This document shows positions 1 to 9,813 of a stretch of 64,000 nucleotides of DNA, in pieces. The translations under genes were made by a program, and so were the position numbers. Position 1 is the stretch's first letter; the number at the start of each line of letters is the position of its first letter. The notes beneath the pieces were generated by a model. The model was not told where the DNA came from, ran no database searches, and saw only the letters and a program-made list of their open reading frames with translations. Source of the DNA: Roseococcus sp. (GTDB lineage Bacteria > Pseudomonadota > Alphaproteobacteria > Acetobacterales > Acetobacteraceae); the NCBI GenBank assembly GCA_026414745.1, contig JAOAIK010000049.1:58954-122953 (forward strand), in the 5' to 3' direction.

Positions 1-831
1 CCGCCGCCGCTTCTCGCCCGCGGCGTTCCCTTCGTCAGCTACCACAGCTTCGCCCCGCCGGGGGCCGGGGTGCATGTGAAGGGCGGGCCACTGCCCGACA
101 CCGTCCTCATCGACAGTGCCGGCTATTCGGGATGGAGCGCGGCCTGCGGGCGGGAACTCGGCGAGCTGCCGCTCGCCGAGGTGCCGGCGGAGACGGCGCG
201 GGCATGGCTGGCCGGCGAGCGGCGGCGCCTGTCGGACTCCAACCTGTCGAAGTGGCAGCAGCGGGCGCGCGGCGGCGGCGGCCTTCCCCGCGGCCCGGCC
301 GTGCTGGTCGCGCTGCAGGTGCCCGACGACAACGCGCTGCGGCACCGCTGGGTGGACATGTACGCGCTCGCCCGCGCCGTCGTCGCCCGCTTCCGCGGCA
401 GCGGCACCACGGTGGTGATCAAGCGCCACCCGAAATGCCGCGACCCGCGCACCGACGCCCTGCTGCGGGAACTCGGCCGGGAAGCGCATGTGCTCGTCAG
501 CGACGCCTCCATCCACGACCTGCTCCCGGCGGTGCAGGCGGTCTATTGCGTGAACTCGGGCTTGGGTGCGGAGGCACTGCTCTACGGCGTTGCGGTGCAT
601 ATCGCGGGGCTGGTGGACTATCGGCACGCCTGCCACGAGGCGCACCACCTCGATGCGCTGCTCACCGGCGAGGCGGCGTGCAATCCGCGGCTCGATGCCG
701 AGACGCTCGCGCGTTACCTCTACTGGTATCGCAACCACCATCACGTCCCGCTCGACCGTCCCGGCGCGCTGGAGGCGGCGATCCGGGACCGGATCATCCT
801 GCCGGCCCGGAGGCGTCGGCAAGGCGCGTGA
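1..831 (+). CDS. Capsular polysaccharide export/biosynthesis-like protein (5' truncated by window edge)
   Basis: Frame 1 is open from base 1 into ORF 70..831; motifs KRHPKCRDPR and VYCVNSGLGAEALLYG resemble KpsC/KpsS-type capsule proteins. Confidence 0.55.
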   Translation, partial: PPPLLARGVPFVSYHSFAPPGAGVHVKGGPLPDTVLIDSAGYSGWSAACGRELGELPLAEVPAETARAWLAGERRRLSDSNLSKWQQRARGGGGLPRGPAVLVALQVPDDNALRHRWVDMYALARAVVARFRGSGTTVVIKRHPKCRDPRTDALLRELGREAHVLVSDASIHDLLPAVQAVYCVNSGLGAEALLYGVAVHIAGLVDYRHACHEAHHLDALLTGEAACNPRLDAETLARYLYWYRNHHHVPLDRPGALEAAIRDRIILPARRRRQGA

Positions 832-955
832 CGGAGGCGCAGCGCCCCAGTGGCAGCGCTTTGCAACCCCGCCCGCCCCGTCATATCCGATGTCGGTCCT
901 GGGTCTTGCGGTCCGCCCCCCGCACCGCGCCCCCGGTCAGGAAAGGCCGCCCCGC

Positions 956-1369
956 ATGATCTGGATTCCCCTCGCCCTCATGCTCGCCACCTTCACCCTG
1001 GCGCAGCTCCAGCGCTTCGGCCCCGCGCCGGGGCTGGGCTGGCTGCCCGCGGCGCTGCCCTACGCCTTCGCCGGCGCGGCGGCCTGGTTCGCCGCCGCGC
1101 TGCTGCTCACGGTGGACATGAAGCCGGCCGTGGTGGCGGCGATCGAGGCCGGGCGCGCCTTCGAGGCCCGGCACGCGGGGCTGGTGACGGCGCTGCTCGC
1201 CGCCCTTGGCGCGGGGCTCGCCTGCACGGGCTTCGCGCGCGCCGCCTGGCGCCTCTCCGAAGCCCTGTGCGAGCCGCCGGAGAACGCCTATCACTTCGGC
1301 GTGGCGGGGCCGGCGGCCATGGGCGTGCTGGGGGCCCTGCTGCTCGCCCTCACCCTCGCCCGCCTCTGA
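956..1369 (+). CDS. Small integral membrane protein, hypothetical
   Basis: ATG at 956 in frame of ORF 566..1369; MIWIPLALMLATFTLAQ..., several hydrophobic segments. Confidence 0.6.
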   Translation: MIWIPLALMLATFTLAQLQRFGPAPGLGWLPAALPYAFAGAAAWFAAALLLTVDMKPAVVAAIEAGRAFEARHAGLVTALLAALGAGLACTGFARAAWRLSEALCEPPENAYHFGVAGPAAMGVLGALLLALTLARL

Positions 1370-1378
1370 CCACGCCGG

Positions 1379-2686
1379 ATGCAGACCCGCTTCACCGCCG
1401 AACAGCTTCAGGACCCGGACATCGCGGAGGCGAACAGGATCCTCCGCAGCTGCGTGCATTGCGGCATGTGCACCGCCACCTGCCCCACCTTCCTGCTGCT
1501 GGGCGACGAGCTGGATTCCCCGCGCGGGCGCATCTACCTCATCAAGGACATGCTGGAGAACGGCCGCCCGGCCACGGAGCTGGAGGCACGGCATGTGGAC
1601 CGCTGCCTCTCCTGCCTCTCCTGCATGACCACCTGCCCCTCGGGCGTGCATTACATGCATCTGGTGGACCACGCCCGCCGGCACATCGAGGAGACCTACC
1701 GCCGCCCCTGGCCGGAGCGGGCGCTGCGCGCCCTGCTGGCGCGGGTGCTGCCCAGCCCCGCCCTGTTCCGCGCGGCGCTCTGGGCCGCGCGGCTCGGCCG
1801 GCCCGTCGCGCGGCTGATCCCCGGCCGCTCGCTCACGGCGCAGCGGCTGCGCGCCATGCTCGCCCTCGCCCCCGCCGCCCTGCCGCCGCCGAGCCCGATG
1901 CAGGCGGCGCAGATCCATCGCGCCGAGGGGGCGCGCCGCGGCCGGGTGGGGCTGCTGACCGGCTGCGCGCAGCAGGTGCTCAATCCCGCCATCAACGAGG
2001 CCACGATCCGCCTGCTGACGCGCATGGGCATCGAGGTGGTGATCACCCCGGGCCAGGGCTGCTGCGGCGCGCTGACGCATCACATGGGGCGCCACGCCCC
2101 CGCCATGGCCGCCGCGCGGAAGAACATCGCCGCCTGGTCGGCCGAGATCGCGGGCGAGGGGCTGGACGCCATCGTGGTGAACGCCTCCGGCTGCGGCACC
2201 ACCCTCAAGGACTACGGCTTCATGTTCCGCAGCGAGCCCGAGGCCGAGGCCGCCGCCCGCATCTCCGCCCTCGCCATGGACATCACCGAGGTGCTGGAGC
2301 GCTTCGGCTACGCGCCCGCGCGCGAGGCGCCGGGCCTCACCGTCGCCTATCATTCGGCCTGCTCGCTGCAGCACGGGCAGAAGATCACGGCGCTGCCGAA
2401 GCAGCTCCTCGCCCGCGCGGGCTTCGCGGTGAAGGAGCCGGCCGATGCGCATCTCTGCTGCGGCAGCGCGGGCACCTACAACCTGATGCAGCCGGAGATC
2501 GCGGCCGCGCTGCGCGCGCGCAAGCTCGGCCACCTGGCCCGCACCGGGGCCGATCTCATCGCCGCGGGCAATATCGGCTGCATGACGCAGCTCGCCGGCG
2601 CGGCGCTGCCCGTGGTCCACACCGTGGAGCTGCTGGACTGGATGGCGGGCGGGCCGCGGCCCGCCGCTCTCGACCGGCGCGGCTGA
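1379..2686 (+). CDS. glcF: Glycolate oxidase iron-sulfur subunit GlcF-like
   Basis: Two CxxCxxC(x)nCP ferredoxin motifs (CVHCGMCTATCP, CLSCLSCMTTCP) and CCG-type cysteine-rich motifs (GQGCCGAL, LCCGSAGTYN). Confidence 0.9.
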   Translation: MQTRFTAEQLQDPDIAEANRILRSCVHCGMCTATCPTFLLLGDELDSPRGRIYLIKDMLENGRPATELEARHVDRCLSCLSCMTTCPSGVHYMHLVDHARRHIEETYRRPWPERALRALLARVLPSPALFRAALWAARLGRPVARLIPGRSLTAQRLRAMLALAPAALPPPSPMQAAQIHRAEGARRGRVGLLTGCAQQVLNPAINEATIRLLTRMGIEVVITPGQGCCGALTHHMGRHAPAMAAARKNIAAWSAEIAGEGLDAIVVNASGCGTTLKDYGFMFRSEPEAEAAARISALAMDITEVLERFGYAPAREAPGLTVAYHSACSLQHGQKITALPKQLLARAGFAVKEPADAHLCCGSAGTYNLMQPEIAAALRARKLGHLARTGADLIAAGNIGCMTQLAGAALPVVHTVELLDWMAGGPRPAALDRRG

Positions 2687-2726
2687 GCGGCCTATCTCCC
2701 GGGGAAACACCCGGGAGGAAAACGCC

Positions 2727-3710
2727 ATGCGCCGCCGCGCCCTGCTCGCCACGCCCGCCCTGCTGGCCGCCCTGCCCGCCGCCGCCCAGCCCGCCTGGCC
2801 GGACCGGCCGATCAGCGTGGTGGTGGGCTTCCTGCCCGGCGGCTCGGTGGACATCGGCACGCGGCTGCTGATCGAGCGCATGGCCCCGCGCCTCGGCCCC
2901 CAGGTGCGCATGATCGTCGAGAACCGGCCCGGCGCGGGCGGTTCGGTGGGCGCGGAGTTCGTCGCGCGGCAGAACCCGGACGGGCATGTGCTGACCATGT
3001 CCTCGGCCTCCTCCCACGCGACCAACCCGGCCGCCCTGCCCGAGACGGTGCGCTACGATCCGGTGGCGGACTTCACGCACATCGCCATCCTGGGCGGCGG
3101 GCCGCTGGTGGTCGCCGTGCCCGGCGCCTCGCCGCACCGCAGCGTCGCCGATCTGGTCAACGCGGCGCGGGCGGCGCGCGCGCCCTTGCTGTGGGGCAGC
3201 TCGGGCTCCGGCGGCATCGGCCACCTGACGGGCGAGCTCTTCGCCCACCGCTCCGGCTTCCGGGGCGAATATGTGCCCTATCGCGGGGGGGCCGCGGTGC
3301 TGGAGGCGATGAAGAAGGCGGAGATAGACTTCTCCTTCGAGGTGCTGGCCAGCGCCCTGCCGCATCTGCGCGACGGCTCCTCGCGCCCGCTCGCCGTCAC
3401 CTCCCGCGCGCGGCACCCGCAGCTTCCCGAGGTGCCGAGCCTGCACGAGGCGGGGCTCGAGGGTTTCGACATCATCACCTGGAACGTGCTGCAGGGCCCG
3501 CGCGGCATCCCCGCCCCCATCGTGGAGCGGCTGAACCGCGCGGCGATGGAGGCCCTGGCCGATGCCGAGCTGCGCCGGCGCCTCGCCGCCGCGGGCATCG
3601 ACCCGGCCGAGCCCTCCACCCCCGAGAGCACCCGCGCCTTCGTCGCGGCGGAGCTCGACAAGTTCCGCTCCATCGTGCGCGAGACGGGGCTGCGGCTGGG
3701 GCGCGGATAG
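2727..3710 (+). CDS. Bug/TctC-family tripartite tricarboxylate transporter substrate-binding protein
   Basis: Signal peptide then WPDRPISVVVGFLPGGSVDIGTR ... VENRPGAGGSVGAEFVA, characteristic of the Bug family. Confidence 0.92.
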   Translation: MRRRALLATPALLAALPAAAQPAWPDRPISVVVGFLPGGSVDIGTRLLIERMAPRLGPQVRMIVENRPGAGGSVGAEFVARQNPDGHVLTMSSASSHATNPAALPETVRYDPVADFTHIAILGGGPLVVAVPGASPHRSVADLVNAARAARAPLLWGSSGSGGIGHLTGELFAHRSGFRGEYVPYRGGAAVLEAMKKAEIDFSFEVLASALPHLRDGSSRPLAVTSRARHPQLPEVPSLHEAGLEGFDIITWNVLQGPRGIPAPIVERLNRAAMEALADAELRRRLAAAGIDPAEPSTPESTRAFVAAELDKFRSIVRETGLRLGRG

Positions 3711-3714
3711 GGTC

Positions 3715-4497
3715 TCAGCGCCCGAACCGTGCATCCTCGCCGCGGGCGCGGCGCTTGGCGTCCACCCGCGCGGCGAAGGCGCGCCGCGCGGCCTCGCGCC
3801 CCATGGCGCGCTCGAGCGGCAGCAGGTCGAACACCACCCGCGCCATGCGCTGGTAGAAGGCCATGTAGACGAGGTTGAGCCCGGCCCCGACCGCCGCCCC
3901 CACCAGCGGCGCGGCCTGGGCGCCGAGCTTCGTCACCAGCACCGGCGCATAGCGCGCGATGACGGCGGCGATGAGCTGCGCCAGCTCCTGCCCCGCCAGC
4001 CGCGTCATCCAGAAGGCGAGGTCGGCGTCGTCGTCCTCCTCCAGCGGGCCGCCGAAGGCGAAGACCTCGATCGAGGCGCGCCGCACCTCCTCCGCGCCGA
4101 GATCCAGCCCCCGGGCCCGCGCGATGTCGGCGATGGCGCGCATGATGAGCGCGGTGGTGACCGGCAGCTCGGCCAGGGTGGTCGGCAGCCCGCCGAAGCC
4201 GCCCAGCGCGCCCGAGAGCGCGCCGGTGAGGCGGTAGGCCGCCCCGTGCTCGCGCCGCGTCTCGGGATCGAGGCCGAGGATGGCGACGCGCCAGGCCAGC
4301 TCGAGCCCCTCGCGCGCGCGCTCGGCCGCGAGGCGCTGGATGTCGGCGGGCAGGCGCATCATGCCGCGCCGGACGGCGCTCGCCGCGCGCTCGAGGGCGG
4401 TGGTGAGCGCGCCGCGGGCCGCCAGATACTCCACCGCCGCGCGGTCGAGCACGGCGTCGGGGTCGAGCGGCGCGGCGGGAATCAGGGCCTGGGGCAC
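3715..4497 (-). CDS. EcsC family protein
   Basis: ORF 3715..4608; likely GTG start at 4497; EcsC-like helical segments (GGFGGLPTTLAELPVTTALIMRAIADIARARG). Confidence 0.7.
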   Translation of the reverse strand: MPQALIPAAPLDPDAVLDRAAVEYLAARGALTTALERAASAVRRGMMRLPADIQRLAAERAREGLELAWRVAILGLDPETRREHGAAYRLTGALSGALGGFGGLPTTLAELPVTTALIMRAIADIARARGLDLGAEEVRRASIEVFAFGGPLEEDDDADLAFWMTRLAGQELAQLIAAVIARYAPVLVTKLGAQAAPLVGAAVGAGLNLVYMAFYQRMARVVFDLLPLERAMGREAARRAFAARVDAKRRARGEDARFGR

Positions 4498-4547
4498 GGG
4501 CGCTCTTCGTCCTTGCGCGGGGGCGCGAGGGGGCGGAACATCGGGGC

Positions 4548-5123
4548 ATGCGCCACGCCCTCGCCGCGTTGCTGTGCCTGATCCTGCTCGCGGCCCCCGC
4601 CGCCGCACAAGCCCCGGCCCCGGCCGGGCCCGGGGCCGCGCTGGCGCGCGATTTGGAGCGCGCCTTCGAGGCGCTGCGCGAGGCGCCCGACGAACAGGGC
4701 GCGCGGCTGGCCGAATCGGTGGTGCGCCAGCTCTGGGCGCGGCAGGCCACGGCGGCGGTGGCGCTGCTGCTCAACCGCGGCATCCGCAACCTGCGCGCCA
4801 ACAACCCGGCCGATGCCCTGGAGGATTTCGACGCGGCCATCGTGCTCGCCCCGGGCCTTGCGGACGCCTGGCACTGGCGCGCCCAGGCCCATGCGGCGGC
4901 GGGCGATGCCGCGGCCGCGGCGGCGGATCTGCGCGAATGCCTGCGGCTCGAGCCGCGCCACTTCCCCGCCCTCCTCACCCTCTCGCGCCTGCAGGAGGAG
5001 GCGGGCGACGCGCGCGGCGCGCTGCGCAGCTTCGAGGCGGCGCTGGCCATCCACCCGCGCCTGCCCGGCGGGGCGGAGCGGCTGCGCGAGCTGATCCGCG
5101 CGGCCGAGGGCGAGGAGATGTAG
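4548..5123 (+). CDS. Tetratricopeptide-repeat exported protein
   Basis: Signal peptide and TPR-like repeats (NNPADALEDFDAAIVLAPGLADAWHWRAQAHAAAGD...). Confidence 0.75.
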   Translation: MRHALAALLCLILLAAPAAAQAPAPAGPGAALARDLERAFEALREAPDEQGARLAESVVRQLWARQATAAVALLLNRGIRNLRANNPADALEDFDAAIVLAPGLADAWHWRAQAHAAAGDAAAAAADLRECLRLEPRHFPALLTLSRLQEEAGDARGALRSFEAALAIHPRLPGGAERLRELIRAAEGEEM

Positions 5124-5128
5124 CGGCG

Positions 5129-6115
5129 CTACAGCCAGCCCTTGCGGCGGAAATACCAGATCGGCCCCATGGCGCTGGCCAGCATCATGACGATGGCGAG
5201 CGGATAGCCGAGCGTCCATTCCAGCTCGGGCATGAATTGGAAGTTCATGCCGTAGATGCTGGCGATCAGGGTGGGCGGCATCAGCGCCACGCTGACCACG
5301 GTGAAGGTCTTGATGATGTTCATCTGCTCGACATTGATGATGCCGAGCACCGCATCGAGCAGGAAGGTGGCCTTGTGGTTCAGGGAGTTGCCGTGCTCGG
5401 CCAGGCTGCGCACGTCGCGCACCAGGGTCTTGAGCAGGGGCTGGTTCTCCTTGCGCACCGCGTTCGCCTTCTCGGCGCTGACGAAGGTGAGGATGCGCGT
5501 GAGGCCGAGCAGCGTCTCGGCGGTGCGGGCCGTCACCTCGCCCACCGTGCCGAGCGAGAGCAGGGCGGCGCGCAGGTCGCGGTCCTTCTTGTCCACCTTC
5601 TCGCCGCTGCGCGCGGTCTTGAAGGCGGCGTGCATGGCGCGGTCCATATCGGCGCCGGTGCGCTCCAGGATGTCGGCCAGCCGGTCCACGATCTGCTCGA
5701 ACAGGTGCAGCATCACCGCGTCGGGGCTGGCGAGAAGCTGCGCGGGGGTGCGCTGGCAGCGCAGGCCGAACACCATGAAGGCCTTGGGCGTGGCGTGCCG
5801 CACCGTCACCAGCGCCGAGGGCGCGAGGACGAAGGTGATGGGGGAGGAGGCGTATTCCTCCGTGTCGGCGCCGTGCAGGAAGCTCGCGGTGAGGAAGAGC
5901 ACGTCGCCCTCGCGGTAGAGGCGCGAGGAGCTCTCGATCTCCTGCATCTCCTCGCGCGTGGGCAGCTCGAAGCCGAGCGCGTCCTGGACGATGCGCTCCT
6001 CCTCCAGGCTCGGGTTCAGCAGGTCGATCCAGACGGCGGCGCGCAGCGCCTCGGCCTCGCGCACGCCTTCGCGCAGCGCGAGCCTGCCGTTCTCGACGGT
6101 GTAGGTCGTGAGCAT
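5129..6115 (-). CDS. corA: CorA family magnesium/cobalt transporter
   Basis: C-terminal YGMNF signature (SIYGMNFQFMPELEW) and two C-terminal TM helices. Confidence 0.93.
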   Translation of the reverse strand: MLTTYTVENGRLALREGVREAEALRAAVWIDLLNPSLEEERIVQDALGFELPTREEMQEIESSSRLYREGDVLFLTASFLHGADTEEYASSPITFVLAPSALVTVRHATPKAFMVFGLRCQRTPAQLLASPDAVMLHLFEQIVDRLADILERTGADMDRAMHAAFKTARSGEKVDKKDRDLRAALLSLGTVGEVTARTAETLLGLTRILTFVSAEKANAVRKENQPLLKTLVRDVRSLAEHGNSLNHKATFLLDAVLGIINVEQMNIIKTFTVVSVALMPPTLIASIYGMNFQFMPELEWTLGYPLAIVMMLASAMGPIWYFRRKGWL

Positions 6116-6173
6116 GGAGGGAGCTCCCCACTGTCGGGCCGCCGCGCGCGTGTAGCGGGGGCGGGCGGCCCTG

Positions 6174-6839
6174 TCACCCGCCGAGAAGGGATGTCACGCC
6201 GTCGAAATCCCGCGCCTCGGGATGGCGGCCGCAGGGGATGGTCCCGTCCTCGGGCCGCACGAGCTGGCAGGTGGCGAGGCCGGCGGCGCGGGCGGCGTCG
6301 AGCTCCTCGGCCACGTCGGAGAGGAAGAGCGTGGCGGCGGGCGGCGCCCCCCAGGCGGCGGCGATGCGCGCATAGCTCGCGGCCTCGCGCTTGGGGCCCA
6401 TGCGCGTGTCGAAGAAGCGCTCGAAGAGGGGCTCGAGGTCGCCCGCCTCGGAGTGCCGGAAGAGCAGGCGTTGCGCCTCCTCGCTGCCGGAGGAGTACAC
6501 CGCGAGGCGCAGACCGCGCGCGCGCCAGGCCCGCAGCGCCGCGGGCACATCGGGCCAGAGATGCCCGCGCAGCGCGCCCGAGGCGTAGCCCGCGCGCCAG
6601 ATCATGCCCTGCAGCGCCTTGAGCGGCGTGGCCTTCACGTCGCGCGCCATCCAGTCGCGCAGGGTGGCGATCCGGTCGGGGCCGGGCACCCCGGCGAGGA
6701 TGGCCGCCACCTCCGGCGCCTCGCCCCGGGCGGCGAGAAAGCCCTCCAGCGCCGCCGCGGCGTAGGGGAAGAGGGTGCGGTGGACGAAGGCGATCGAGGT
6801 GGTGGTGCCCTCGATGTCGGTGAGCAGATGCGTGATCAT
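6174..6839 (-). CDS. mtnC: Acireductone synthase (enolase-phosphatase E1)
   Basis: HAD-type LTDIEGTTTSIAFVHRTLFPYA; linked to mtnD and mtnB. Confidence 0.92.
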   Translation of the reverse strand: MITHLLTDIEGTTTSIAFVHRTLFPYAAAALEGFLAARGEAPEVAAILAGVPGPDRIATLRDWMARDVKATPLKALQGMIWRAGYASGALRGHLWPDVPAALRAWRARGLRLAVYSSGSEEAQRLLFRHSEAGDLEPLFERFFDTRMGPKREAASYARIAAAWGAPPAATLFLSDVAEELDAARAAGLATCQLVRPEDGTIPCGRHPEARDFDGVTSLLGG

Positions 6840-6896
6840 CGGGGCGTTCGGGGCGGCGCGGACGCGCGATGCCGCGCCCGCGCGGGGCCGGGAAGG

Positions 6897-7436
6897 TCAG
6901 CCCACCACCACCGGGAAGCGCTCGGCGATGTCGCTGCCCGTGTAGTGCGGCGTCCAGCCCGAGCTGTCGGTGAAGACGCGCAGCACGGTGAAGCTCGGCG
7001 CGTCGCCGCTGTCGAACCAATGCTGGGTGTTGGCGGGCACGCTGATGAGGTCGCCGCGCGTGCAGTGCGCGTCATAGACCTTGCCGCCGATGTGCAGCAC
7101 GAAATTGCCGGCGCCCTGGTGGAAGAAGCGCACCTCGTCCTCGGTATGCGTGTGCTCCTTGAGGAACTTCGCGCGCAGCGCGTCCTTCATCGGGTGGTCG
7201 GGCGTGAGCTGGATCACGTCCGCCGTGCCGGCCTTGGTCTCGGCGAGGAAGGCGTCGAGCCGGGGCCGATAGGCCTCCAGCACCTCCTCGGGGCCGGCGC
7301 CCTCGGGCAGATCGGCCACCGGCCAGCGCTCGAAGCGCACGCCGACCGCCTTGAGGGTGGCGGCGATCTCCTCCGGGTTCTCGGTGCGGAGCAGCTCGGC
7401 CTTGGTCTCGGCGTCCCAGACGGTGAGGCGGCTCAT
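6897..7436 (-). CDS. mtnD: Acireductone dioxygenase (ARD)
   Basis: Cupin metal motif HTHTEDEVRFF and PANTQHWFD; ATG at 7436. Confidence 0.92.
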   Translation of the reverse strand: MSRLTVWDAETKAELLRTENPEEIAATLKAVGVRFERWPVADLPEGAGPEEVLEAYRPRLDAFLAETKAGTADVIQLTPDHPMKDALRAKFLKEHTHTEDEVRFFHQGAGNFVLHIGGKVYDAHCTRGDLISVPANTQHWFDSGDAPSFTVLRVFTDSSGWTPHYTGSDIAERFPVVVG

Positions 7437-7464
7437 GGCGGTCTCTCCCTTCCAAGCGGGGTGG

Positions 7465-8079
7465 TCAGGGCAGGCGCGCGGCTTCCAGCTCGCAGGCCAG
7501 CATGAACTCGAGGGCCTCGAGGCGCGCAAGCGCGCCGGGCATGTCCTCGGCCCAGACATATACGCCATGGCCGCGCAGGATGTAGCCCGGCGGATGCGCG
7601 GGGTCGGCATCCCAGACCTGTTCCACCCGCGCCTGCAGGCGCGCGATGTCCTGGTCGTTGTCCAGGATGGGCAGGCGCACCGCGGCCTCATGCGTGGGCA
7701 GGCCGGGGAAGGCCTTCAGCAGCTCGTAGCCGGCGAGCAGCAGATGGTCGCTGCGCCGGCGCGAGAGGGTGGTGGCGGCCACGGAATGCCCGTGCAGGGC
7801 CGCGCCGGCCCAGGGGAAGCGGCGGTAGATGCCGCAATGCAGGCCGGTCTCGGCCGAGGGACGGAGGTTGCTCTGCTCCGGCCGCCCTTCGAGGTCCACC
7901 ACCATCACCCCGTCCTCGGGAATGAAGCCCTTGTGGACGCCGGAGCGGGTGATGGCGATTCGCCCGTCGGCAAGGCGCAGGGAGATGTTGCCCGCGGTGG
8001 CGGGCACCCAGCCGCGCGCGTCCATGCGGCGGCCGGCGGCGCGGATGGCCTCGACGGCGGCGGGCGGGAGGGCGCTCAT
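7465..8079 (-). CDS. mtnB: Methylthioribulose-1-phosphate dehydratase (class II aldolase family)
   Basis: WVPATAGNISLRLADG, HGHSVAATTLSR and HGVYVW motifs; mtn gene context. Confidence 0.88.
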   Translation of the reverse strand: MSALPPAAVEAIRAAGRRMDARGWVPATAGNISLRLADGRIAITRSGVHKGFIPEDGVMVVDLEGRPEQSNLRPSAETGLHCGIYRRFPWAGAALHGHSVAATTLSRRRSDHLLLAGYELLKAFPGLPTHEAAVRLPILDNDQDIARLQARVEQVWDADPAHPPGYILRGHGVYVWAEDMPGALARLEALEFMLACELEAARLP

Positions 8080-8131
8080 GATGCGCGAAAGGCCGGCGCG
8101 GCGGCGCGCCGGCCCTGTCGGGAGGCGGCGC

Positions 8132-8419
8132 TCAGGCCGCGGGGCGCGGGCCGGAGGCGCTCTCGGGCTGAGGCTGGGCGGCCGTCGCCGTGGCCGTGGC
8201 GCCCTGGGGGCCCGGGATGGTGCCGGCGGGGGCCGCGGGCGGCGCGGCTTCGGCAGCCATCGAGGCGTCGGCGGGCTTGTCGTCGTCCTTGATGTTCTTC
8301 TTGAACGACTTGATGCCGGTCGCGAGGTCCCCCATCAGGCTGCTGATCTTGCCGCTGCCGAAGAGCAGCAGCACGACCAGCAGAACGACCAACCAGTGCC
8401 AGATGCTGAAGGAACCCAT
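8132..8419 (-). CDS. tatA: Sec-independent protein translocase TatA
   Basis: [44 protein letters not shown] at 8419. Confidence 0.92.
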   Translation of the reverse strand: MGSFSIWHWLVVLLVVLLLFGSGKISSLMGDLATGIKSFKKNIKDDDKPADASMAAEAAPPAAPAGTIPGPQGATATATAAQPQPESASGPRPAA

Positions 8420-8566
8420 CGTCGCGCCTCGATCCCGTGAGAGCTGTCGTGCCGGGAAACTAGTGCGCGCGCGGCGCGAGCGCAAACCGTCCCGCCCCTG
8501 TCATGTGGGGCGGGGCGGGCCGCGATGCAATGAGGCGGCGCCCTTCTGGCGGAGGCACCCGGGATC

Positions 8567-8584
8567 GGTTCAGCCCCGGTTCAG
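8567..8584. promoter_or_regulatory. Tandem GGTTCAG-N4-GGTTCAG direct repeat, candidate OmpR/PhoB-family regulator site
   Basis: GGTTCAG at 8567-8573 and 8578-8584, 11-bp period, in tatA-terC intergenic region. Confidence 0.4.
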
Positions 8585-8743
8585 TTCCCCCTTGCATCCG
8601 CGTCATCTTCAGGCCATGTAGCCGCGCGATCCGGGCCCCTCTGGCGGCTGGGTGGGCGAAGGCCCGTTCACCGCGATGTCGGATCTTCCTGCCAACATCG
8701 CGGCGGCCAGGAAGCATCCGACCCGCCGCAGAGGAGAACCGCC

Positions 8744-9757
8744 ATGGAATTCCTGGCCCTCGAATGGGTCGGCAAGCCCGTCTGGATGTGGATGGGCTTC
8801 ATCGCCATCGTGCTTGCCCTGCTGGCCTTCGATCTCGGCGTTCTCAACAAGGAGAACAAGGAGATGGACATCAGGGAGAGCCTCGTGCTCTCCGCCTTCT
8901 ACATCGGCTTCGCCATCGTCTATGGCGGGGCGATCTGGTGGGCCTATGAGGCCGGGCACATCACCACCAGCGACGGCACCCATGCCGGCATCACCTATTT
9001 CACCGGCTTCTTCATCGAGAAGGCGCTGTCCATCGACAACGTCTTCGTCATCAGCCTGATCTTCACCTATTTCGCCATCCCGCGGAAATACCAGTATCGC
9101 GCGCTGGTCTGGGGCATCATCGCGGTGATCGTGCTGCGCGGCATCATGATCGGCGTCGGCGCGGCGCTGGTGCAGGAGTACGACTGGATCCTCTACATCT
9201 TCGGCGCCTTCCTCATCGCCACCGGCATCAAGATGCTGGTGGTGCCCGAGAGCGATCCGGACGTGTCGAAGAACCCGGTCGTCAAGTTCCTCAATCGCCA
9301 CATGCGCGTGACGAAGGAGCTGCACGGCCAGAAGTTCTTCGTGCGCGAGCAGGACGAGAAGGGCCGGCTGGTGCTGGCGGCCACGCCGCTCTTCGTCGCG
9401 CTGGTGGTGATCAACATCGCCGACCTGATCTTCGCGGTGGACAGCGTGCCGGCGATCTTCGCCATCACCACCGACACCTTCGTGGTCTATACCGCGAACA
9501 TCATGGCGATCCTCGGCCTGCGCGCGCTCTACTTCGCGCTGGCGGCGATGGTGCACCGCTTCGAGTATCTGAAATACGCGCTCGCCATGGTGCTGGTGTT
9601 CATCGGCGCGAAGATCTTCTGGAACAACATCGTGGGCAAGCTCGACCCGGCCATCTCGCTCGGCGTCACGCTGGCGCTGATCATGGGCGGGGTGCTCTTC
9701 TCGCTGTGGAAGACCCGCGGCGAGACGAAGGAGGCCAAGGTCGCCGCGGCGGACTGA
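8744..9757 (+). CDS. TerC/Alx family integral membrane protein
   Basis: FDLGVLNKENKEMDIRESL, SIDNVFVISLIF, FAVDSVPAIFAITTDTFVVYTANIMAILGLRALYF. Confidence 0.93.
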   Translation: MEFLALEWVGKPVWMWMGFIAIVLALLAFDLGVLNKENKEMDIRESLVLSAFYIGFAIVYGGAIWWAYEAGHITTSDGTHAGITYFTGFFIEKALSIDNVFVISLIFTYFAIPRKYQYRALVWGIIAVIVLRGIMIGVGAALVQEYDWILYIFGAFLIATGIKMLVVPESDPDVSKNPVVKFLNRHMRVTKELHGQKFFVREQDEKGRLVLAATPLFVALVVINIADLIFAVDSVPAIFAITTDTFVVYTANIMAILGLRALYFALAAMVHRFEYLKYALAMVLVFIGAKIFWNNIVGKLDPAISLGVTLALIMGGVLFSLWKTRGETKEAKVAAAD

Positions 9758-9781
9758 TCCCCGCCTCCGGCCTCTCGGAGG

Positions 9782-9809
9782 GGGCGGCGCCGCGCGGCGC
9801 CGCCCTTTC
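9782..9809 (+). terminator. Rho-independent terminator after terC
   Basis: Perfect 10-bp stem GGGCGGCGCC-GCGC-GGCGCCGCCC followed by TTTCG. Confidence 0.7.
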
Positions 9810-9813
9810 GCAT

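Noticed and set aside
881-3025. 714-aa minus-strand ORF opposite glcF and a Bug gene
   Set aside because: Compositional shadow ORF without recognisable domains
6174-8079. Complete methionine salvage pathway
   Set aside because: Only mtnB, mtnD and mtnC are present in the window; mtnA/mtnK/mtnP and an aminotransferase are not seen here, so completeness cannot be claimed
8485-8743. yybP-ykoY manganese riboswitch upstream of terC/alx
   Set aside because: Family context invites it, but I found no GGGGAGUAG-like core motif in the leader; only the TTCAG repeats stand out
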